Below are positions 58,363-64,000 of a DNA stretch of 64,000 bases, piece by piece. Each line of letters opens with the position of its first letter. Position 1 is the first letter of the stretch. The notes beneath the pieces are model-generated. The model worked only from the letters and a program-made list of their open reading frames with translations, was not told the origin of the DNA and ran no database searches. Position numbers and translations under genes: made by a program. Origin of the DNA: Dillenia suffruticosa (lineage: Eukaryota > Streptophyta > Magnoliopsida > Dilleniales > Dilleniaceae); NCBI GenBank assembly GCA_033439265.1, contig JAVTVX010000031.1:16846001-16910000 (forward strand). The letters run 5' to 3'.

Positions 58363-60920
58363 ATGGGAATAGGAGGGGACGAGAGAGGAGTGATGGCGAC
58401 GGACTTCTTCTGGTCATACACAGATGAGCCGCACGCAACTCGAAGAAGACAGATCCTCTCCCAGTACCCTCAAATCAAAGATCTCTTTGGTCCTGATCCT
58501 TGGGCATTTTTCAAGGTCTCTCTGTCTCACTCGCTCTCTCTCCCTCTCTGGATATATTACTCTCAGATATTGCTCACTGACAAGTGCCTGTTAATTTGTT
58601 GCTTTACATTTGAGTTTTTGCTTCTTTTCACCAATGCACCGAAAGATTTGGGGTTTTAGCTTTTGTAGTTTTAGATTCTAACACGGGTAATCTTTTTTGG
58701 GCAATCTCTCTCTTTTTGGGTTTGAGGTTTTGTCGTTTCGATTCCGAAAGGGTTGGGCAATCTCTCTGTTTGGGTTTTGGGTTTTGTCGTGTTGATTCCG
58801 AAATGGGTAATCTTCTTTTTGGGGTAATCCGTCTCTCTATCTCTCTTTCTATAGATTCATTTAGATTTAGATCAATGTCAATGTACTAGAAGACTGTTGT
58901 CAACGTTTTTGTTACACGACATTTGCTTCCTTCATTAAAGCGTCAACAAAATTTTTAAGTAATTTGGGTACTTTTTTCTGCAGTCTGATTTGTGTAACGT
59001 TCTTGCCTTTTTGGGAGGTTTTTTTTAATATGAATTTCATTAGCTTCAGCTTGAACTTGTTTCAGTCTAATTTTCAATATTTCATGGGGTTTTTAGGTTT
59101 TAATTCTGAAATGGGTAATTTTTTTAGCCTGTAATTGACCTGGTTCTGTAGCTTTTTTGGGTTTTTTTTTTGTCAGACTTAACTTTTTGCTAATGCACAA
59201 AACATAGGATTTTAGGGACTGATTCTCATATGGGTAAATTGTTTTAGCATGTGATTCTTGTAAGGATGATAATACTTGTCATGGGTGCCTTTTTTAACCT
59301 CCTGAAAGGTTGAACTTGTTTATCATTGTATTCCTATGCAGGGTACAAGCTTTTTGTTTGTAAATTGCCTGAATTAATGTTGGATCTCCAGATTGATAGG
59401 CTATTTTGATTTGATTAGCATGCTTTTATTTGGATATTTATATTTTATCTGTTGTTTAAGGTTTTTAATATGTTTAAATCAAATTGTATTATTCTTAACT
59501 ACCAATACCCCACATTGATCAATATCAGTCATTGCCTTGCTTAAAATGTCCTTTTTGTGGGTGTGGGGAAGAGTGTACTAATTTTAGAACGAAGTAACCT
59601 CCGCATTTTGCAAAGGAAGTTCCAAAACAAAAGGCCTACTTGTTGATTTTTCAATGTAACAAGCTCTAATCCAGTACCAACACGGAGTTAGTCCCGCATT
59701 GGTCCATGGTTGAGCACTGATCTTAAACAAGGTCTTTGTGGCGACAACAGGTGCCGGGAGAGCTCCGACATTTACAGAATCACTAGTAGAATTTTCAGCA
59801 TTTTTGTAGCAATTTCATTTCATTTTCTTTTCCTTTGAGGAGTGATTTTTTTGGAGGCTAGTGTGTGCATGTGGCGGGCATCTGGTAGAGTCCACTTTAC
59901 TGGTCTACAGCAATGACATGTATGCTGTTTTTCAAGGAAGTTGCTGAAAGGGGATGATCTCCATGTCCGAAGTCACATCTAACTAGTTCTACATGTTTTT
60001 ATCCAAGTTGTTATTCAGTTTCGAGTGTTGAATTTATCTTACCCTTGAAATGCTCCGCTTTGCTCAAGAATTTGTCTTTGTCACATATATTGCAGATTAC
60101 TGTGGTGGTTTCAATTCAGCTGTGGACTGCCACTTATCTTCATGATGGTGGTTGGCTGAAGATGTTGGCATTTGCATACTTTTTTGGATCGTTTTTCAAT
60201 CACAACCTTTTCTTGGCCATCCACGAGCTCAGCCACAATCTTGCTTTCTCAACTCCGAGTTACAACCGTTGTCTTGGGATTTTTGCCAACCTTCCTATTG
60301 GTGTACCCATGTCTATAACCTTCCAAAAGTACCACCTTGAACACCATCGTTACCAAGGGGTGGATGGCATTGACATGGACATTCCTAGCCATGCTGAGAC
60401 CCGTTTGGTGACAAATGTCATAACCAAATCTATATGGGTCGTCTTGCAACTATTCTTCTATGCTCTCCGGCCTCTATTTCTCAAACCAAAACCTCCTGGC
60501 TTGTGGGAGTTCGTTAATTTGGTTATCCAGGTAGCACTCGATGCTGCCATGGTTTACTTTTGTGGATGGAAATCTTTAGCTTATTTGATCCTGTCCACAT
60601 TTGTTGGAGGGGGAATGCATCCGATGGCTGGTCACTTCATCTCAGAGCATTACGTCTTCAACCCAGATCAAGAGACGTATTCTTACTATGGTCCCTTGAA
60701 TCTCTTTACATGGCATGTAGGTTATCACAATGAGCACCATGACTTCCCTAGAATTCCGGGGCATAAGCTACATAAAGTGAGAGAGATGGCACCTGAATAC
60801 TATGAAAATTTAGAATCATTCAAGTCCTGGAGTCAGGTTATTTACATGTATGTAATGGATCGTACCGTTGGACCCTTCAGCCGAATGAAGAGGAAGCCAG
60901 CAGCAAAGAAATCTGAGTAG
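58363..60920 (+). CDS. DES1: Sphingolipid delta(4)-desaturase DES1-like
   Basis: Two exons, 58363-58515 and 60096-60920 (AAG|GTCTCT, TTGCAG|ATT), give 325 residues, the normal length. The enzyme introduces the delta-4 trans double bond into (dihydro)ceramide long-chain bases in the ER membrane. All three histidine boxes are intact: HELSH at 94-98, HLEHH at 131-135 and HNEHH at 262-266. The N-terminal lipid-desaturase block ([31 protein letters not shown]) and the hydrophobic segments between the boxes are as expected. The Lys-rich C-terminus ([10 protein letters not shown]) could be an ER retention signal. Upstream it has a GA/GT repeat leader. Downstream is a broken copy of its own 3' end. 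Intron 1 (1580 bp) holds no gene. Confidence 0.95.
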
Positions 60921-61275
60921 GAGCCTCCCCTTATAGAGTTTTCCCCTCCCCTTGTTCTTCCTTTTTGGATAACATTCATGCAGGCTTCTGCAAAATTTCA
61001 TTCTCACCTATTGTTGTAGCTTAGAACACAGTGAGGAGTAAATCTAATACCCTTTCGATCATTCCATGGACTTTTCCAGAGATTGCAATTTTATTTATTC
61101 GTTTATTTATTTATTTATGTTTTTGTCACACAATGATAACTTGTTTTCCTCTTTTTGGTAAACTACTCACAAGATAGTAGTTGAGATTTTTATATATTAT
61201 ATAAAATATGTAAAAATTATGAGTAAACTCAAATTCAATCGATAAGTAGCTGAGCCAAGAGGGCAAGGAGAACGA

Positions 61276-61311
<36 letters not shown>

Positions 61312-61435
61312 AATTATAGATCCCCTAATTTCTTAATATTACACTGAATAAAAAATAATATTAATTCACCCCTTTTATAAAGAATTACAAATAAATTCTA
61401 ATACTTATTATATTCATCTTTTTTGTTAATATAAT

Positions 61436-61615
61436 TTTGGTACCGACCGGTATCCGGAGTCATATTTCGACTAATTCGGTTTAGAATTTATAGTGGCTCA
61501 TTTAAGGGGGTTACTCTCTCAACGTAGTTTTTTTCATATCCAAACCGCGAGTCAAGCTCAGGAATTTGGTTAAGGGACCTTGCATCATATCCCATTAGAC
61601 CAACTGTCCGTTAGT
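61436..61615 (-). mobile_element. Minus-strand SINE with probable 11-bp target duplication
   Basis: On the minus strand it has an A-box-like TGGTCTAATGG, a B-box-like GAGCTTGACTCGCGG, then CCTTAAATGAGCC, ACCGAATTAGTCGAAATATG and a GGTCGGTACCAAAA end. Flanks GTTAATATAAT (61425-61435) and GTCAATATTAT (61616-61626) differ at two positions. Confidence 0.65.
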
Positions 61616-62068
61616 GTCAATATTATAATAAGAGACTATGGAGAGCATATTTATAAATACAACCGCTAATAAATAAATTTTTTTGATTTTTTTCTCTTAT
61701 TTTCAAAAAATGATTCCACCTTTTAAAATTCAAATTCTAATAAAATATCTAATATTATTGTGATTCACACAATTTTAAATTTTTAAAACCTTTATATTTT
61801 TTGTTCTTATAAATCACTTTTCTCTTTCTTGTTTAAAAAAGAAAAAGAAAAACTTTCAATTGGAAAAATAGAAAATTTTGGTTTCCATTCTATTATGGTT
61901 TAACACAAAAAATTTTCAAATTCATATTTTTATATTTACTATGCTTTTAACTTCTGAAATCAAATTCCAACTCTACTCCTGAATTGAGTTATTAAGCTCT
62001 TTCTTATCTTTTCTCATATTGTTTATATTGCATATACTAATTACATAACAGTGTTTTAGTGCTATATG

Positions 62069-62371
62069 TAAAGCTTCACAAGGTGTGAGAAATCGCACCC
62101 GAATATCTTTTTAGGGACATCTGAATAATAAAAAGTTCTTATTTAAATATCTTTTTCAAGATTTAATGTTAGAACCTATATGGACACTTATATTTTCATG
62201 ATTTTTGCGTCCCTATGTAACAAAAAAAAAAAAAAAAAACAAAAATTGCACCCAAATGCTATGAAAATTTAGAATCATGGAAGTCATGGAGTCAAGTTAT
62301 TTACATGTATATAATGGACAGTAGGGTTGGAACTTCAGCAAAATGAAGAGGAAGACGGCAGCAAATTGGTA
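62069..62371 (+). pseudogene. Decayed duplicate of the DES1-like 3' end, split by a SINE
   Basis: 62244-62371 aligns with 60797-60915 of the live gene at about 85% by hand (18 differences in about 119 positions). It keeps TATGAAAATTTAGAATCAT and GTTATTTACATGTAT. A one-base deletion shifts the frame and leads to TGA. 62069-62104 aligns with the preceding parent segment (60763 onward) at about 79%. The two parts are separated by the SINE at 62105-62243. Only exon 2 sequence is represented, so local DNA duplication and retrocopying cannot be told apart. Confidence 0.85.
62105..62243 (+). mobile_element. SINE inserted in the DES1 pseudogene fragment
   Basis: It starts TATCTTTTTAGGGACATC, has a B-box-like TTAGAACC region and ends in about 17 A. 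Flanks AATCGCACCCGAAT (62091-62104) and AATTGCACCCAAAT (62244-62257) are a 14-bp duplication with two differences; both copies match the parent DES1 exon. Related copies stand at 35.60 and 46.45 kb. Confidence 0.8.
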
Positions 62372-62699
62372 AACTTTTTTAAACTCTCAAGTTTTGGCTG
62401 AATTTTCTAAAGATTTAAAATATTTATTATGCTAATATTTTCCAAGAAAATGCTAAAAAAGGAAATGCCATAGGCAGTATTAAGTGTCTCAATATCTTTA
62501 ATCTCATATGCTTCATTTTGCACATCTTCACTTATTTTCCAGCCAAAGAATGAGAGGGGAAAGAAAAAATAAAAGGAGAAAATGGTAAAAGTAGAGCTCT
62601 TACTCATCTTGCAAATAAAATTTATTTCTATTTATAGAGGGTGTTTGACGTAAATTATAAACTTTTCAAAATATTGATATTTGGTAACTGTATTTTGAT

Positions 62700-62850
62700 A
62701 TATTTTAAATAAGAATTTGAGTTCAAGTCTTATGTATTAAAAAAATAGACGTTAAAAGAGTTTTGTCTCTTAAAAATTTAATTTAAATCAAATCAGATTT
62801 AGTTAAATTCAAAATAGTTATCGAAAATATCTGATAAAATATTTGAGAGT
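62700..62850 (+). repeat. AT-rich SINE-like copy
   Basis: It has a clear B-box-like GAGTTCAAGTC, then TTTAAATCAAATCAGATTTA and ATAGTTATCGAAAATATC, matching the minus-strand copy at 46.73 kb. Confidence 0.5.
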
Positions 62851-62975
62851 TAGATTATCTTATTAATGATATTATCATGATAGTAATTTCTATTATTAAT
62901 TATTTATGTGAGTATAAATAGTTTTTCATTTGACATTAATGATACAATATTATTTTTAATTATTTTAACATTAAA

Positions 62976-63094
62976 GGGAGTTTTTCTTTTTGGGTGAAAT
63001 TAAAGCGAGCTTCATGAGGCTCTCCACTGGTGGACATATAAGAGTTAAGGCCATGGCTTGATTCTGGGGATCCCCGCCACCCACACAAACACAA
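62976..63094 (+). mobile_element. Possible short insertion with an 11-bp direct repeat
   Basis: TTAACATTAAA occurs at 62965-62975 and 63095-63105. The interior has a B-box-like GGCTTGATTCTGG and is less AT-rich than its surroundings. The A-tract lies after the second repeat, which is unusual, so the call is weak. Confidence 0.35.
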
Positions 63095-63237
63095 TTAACA
63101 TTAAAAAAAAAAAGAAAAAAAAAAACCTTAAAAGAATTCGTTATTAAGGAACAAAACAATAAATTATAAACTCACAAAAATAGAAGTGACTCGCAACAGC
63201 ATTAAAAGGAGGTTAGAAGCCATTTGTGTTTTTTAAC

Positions 63238-63937
63238 CTAAATCTGAATCCTAACATCATTGTTGGGATGTTCATCATTTGCATTGGTTGAGCCTGATTC
63301 AACAACATTTGAAGGTGGCTCGACGGGGTTCAAAAGTGGAGTCTTGTCAGGATCTTCGTCTTCGTCAACATCAGAATAAGACGACTGTCTGAGTGCACCT
63401 CGATACCCCACTTCATGTACCAAAAAGATGGAAGATGCCTGCATATTTAGCAAAATCCATTCAAGTTTTAGTGACACCCTCCCACATCACTCTTTGTCAA
63501 CTAAGCTAAATATGAGGAAATATCACCATGTTCTTCATATATTCTCTTGTCTTCCTTTTATGGAAGAAAATGAATTTGGATTGCCTAAAGAATGAAAAGA
63601 ATCAGTAGTTGAAGACGACCCACTATTAATCCCATTCCCATCATAAATTTAAGAGAAATATTATTTGGGCTACCATATTTTTAGTCCATTTGAGAATATA
63701 TATTTTAATAACTTTTTATATTATAATTTTTTTTTTGTAAATTATCGATATTTAATAATCATGTTGCATCAATTAAAATAAAATAGAAAAATGTGTAAGA
63801 ACCAAAATAAGAAAAAGAAGTCGTAATTAAAAGATCTAGAAATTCAGAAACAAGTACGTAGATGCTCAAAATGGAGGATGAGAGATTGAAGATGTTCGGA
63901 CACTTATTGCTACCAATGGCATTTTGTTATTTAGACC

Positions 63938-63972
<35 letters not shown>

Positions 63973-64000
63973 TACCTCAGTTTGAATGCAAACACCATCA
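63238..64000 (-). CDS. 3' end of an unidentified gene (partial)
   Basis: The last exon 63438-63238 (ATGCAG acceptor, TAG stop) encodes 66 residues beginning ASSIFLVHEVGYRGALRQ. An acidic stretch follows (DVDEDEDPDKTPLLNP) and the end is NNDVRIQI. A preceding exon probably ends near 63977, where the minus strand reads GAG|GTAAAT after DGVCIQTE; the phases agree. The sequence is hydrophilic and looks like a cytosolic tail. I do not recognise the family; most of the gene lies outside the window. Confidence 0.6.
63938..63972. repeat. (ATT)n microsatellite
   Basis: About 12 ATT units, inside the last intron of the partial gene at the right edge. Confidence 0.95.

Larger units (their letters stand above)
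60921..63237. other. Spacer between the DES1-like gene and the partial gene at the right edge
   Basis: It holds the DES1 3' UTR, a minus-strand SINE (61436-61615), the DES1 pseudogene fragment split by a SINE (62069-62371), an AT-rich SINE-like copy (62700-62850) and another possible insertion (62976-63094). Confidence 0.6.

Noticed and set aside
10106..63972. CRISPR arrays, operons or phage-like modules
   Set aside because: This is plant nuclear DNA; the short repeats are microsatellites and SINEs without spacer structure.

Overview
This is nuclear DNA from a flowering plant, almost certainly a eudicot. Genes are split by AT-rich introns with GT-AG borders. The encoded proteins are plant-type (Mediator MED16, CBSX, Wali7/TSJT1, AIRP2-like RING ligase, sphingolipid delta-4 desaturase). 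Spacers are very AT-rich, with many microsatellites and short tRNA-derived retroelements. I could not name the species. I built every gene model by hand from splice borders and reading-frame continuity, without transcripts.

Layout: (1) 1-8716 +, C-terminal half of MED16, nine exons. (2) 11168-16313 +, TRAPPC13 (TRAPP trafficking complex), twelve exons including a 15-nt microexon. (3) 17387-18546 -, stem-specific/aluminium-induced TSJT1-like protein, four exons. (4) 18547-21885, spacer with a cluster of four SINE insertions. (5) 21886-31967 -, U2AF65, the large subunit of splicing factor U2AF, eighteen exons and one apparent GC-AG intron. (6) 31968-38973, AT-rich spacer with a purine-rich degenerate tandem array. 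(7) 38974-41691 +, CBSX5-like CBS-domain protein. (8) 42685-45999 -, predicted plastid membrane protein with a TPR-like C-terminal half. (9) 46093-52110, repeat-rich spacer with SINE copies and LTR-like remnants. (10) 52111-55951 +, AIRP2-like RING E3 ligase. (11) 55952-58362, spacer with two SINEs that have perfect target-site duplications. (12) 58363-60920 +, sphingolipid delta-4 desaturase (DES1-like). (13) 62069-62371, a decayed copy of the DES1 3' end split by a SINE. (14) 63238-64000 -, the 3' end of an unidentified gene.

The genes look like independent housekeeping and stress genes (transcription, splicing, trafficking, ubiquitination, sphingolipid metabolism), not a cluster or operon. 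I found no evidence of a new multi-gene system. The most informative non-genic signals are the SINE insertions dated by their target duplications, the nested SINE in a DES1 pseudogene, a run of minimal uORFs ahead of TRAPPC13, the probable GC-AG intron in U2AF65, and the degenerate purine array at 33.5-34.4 kb.
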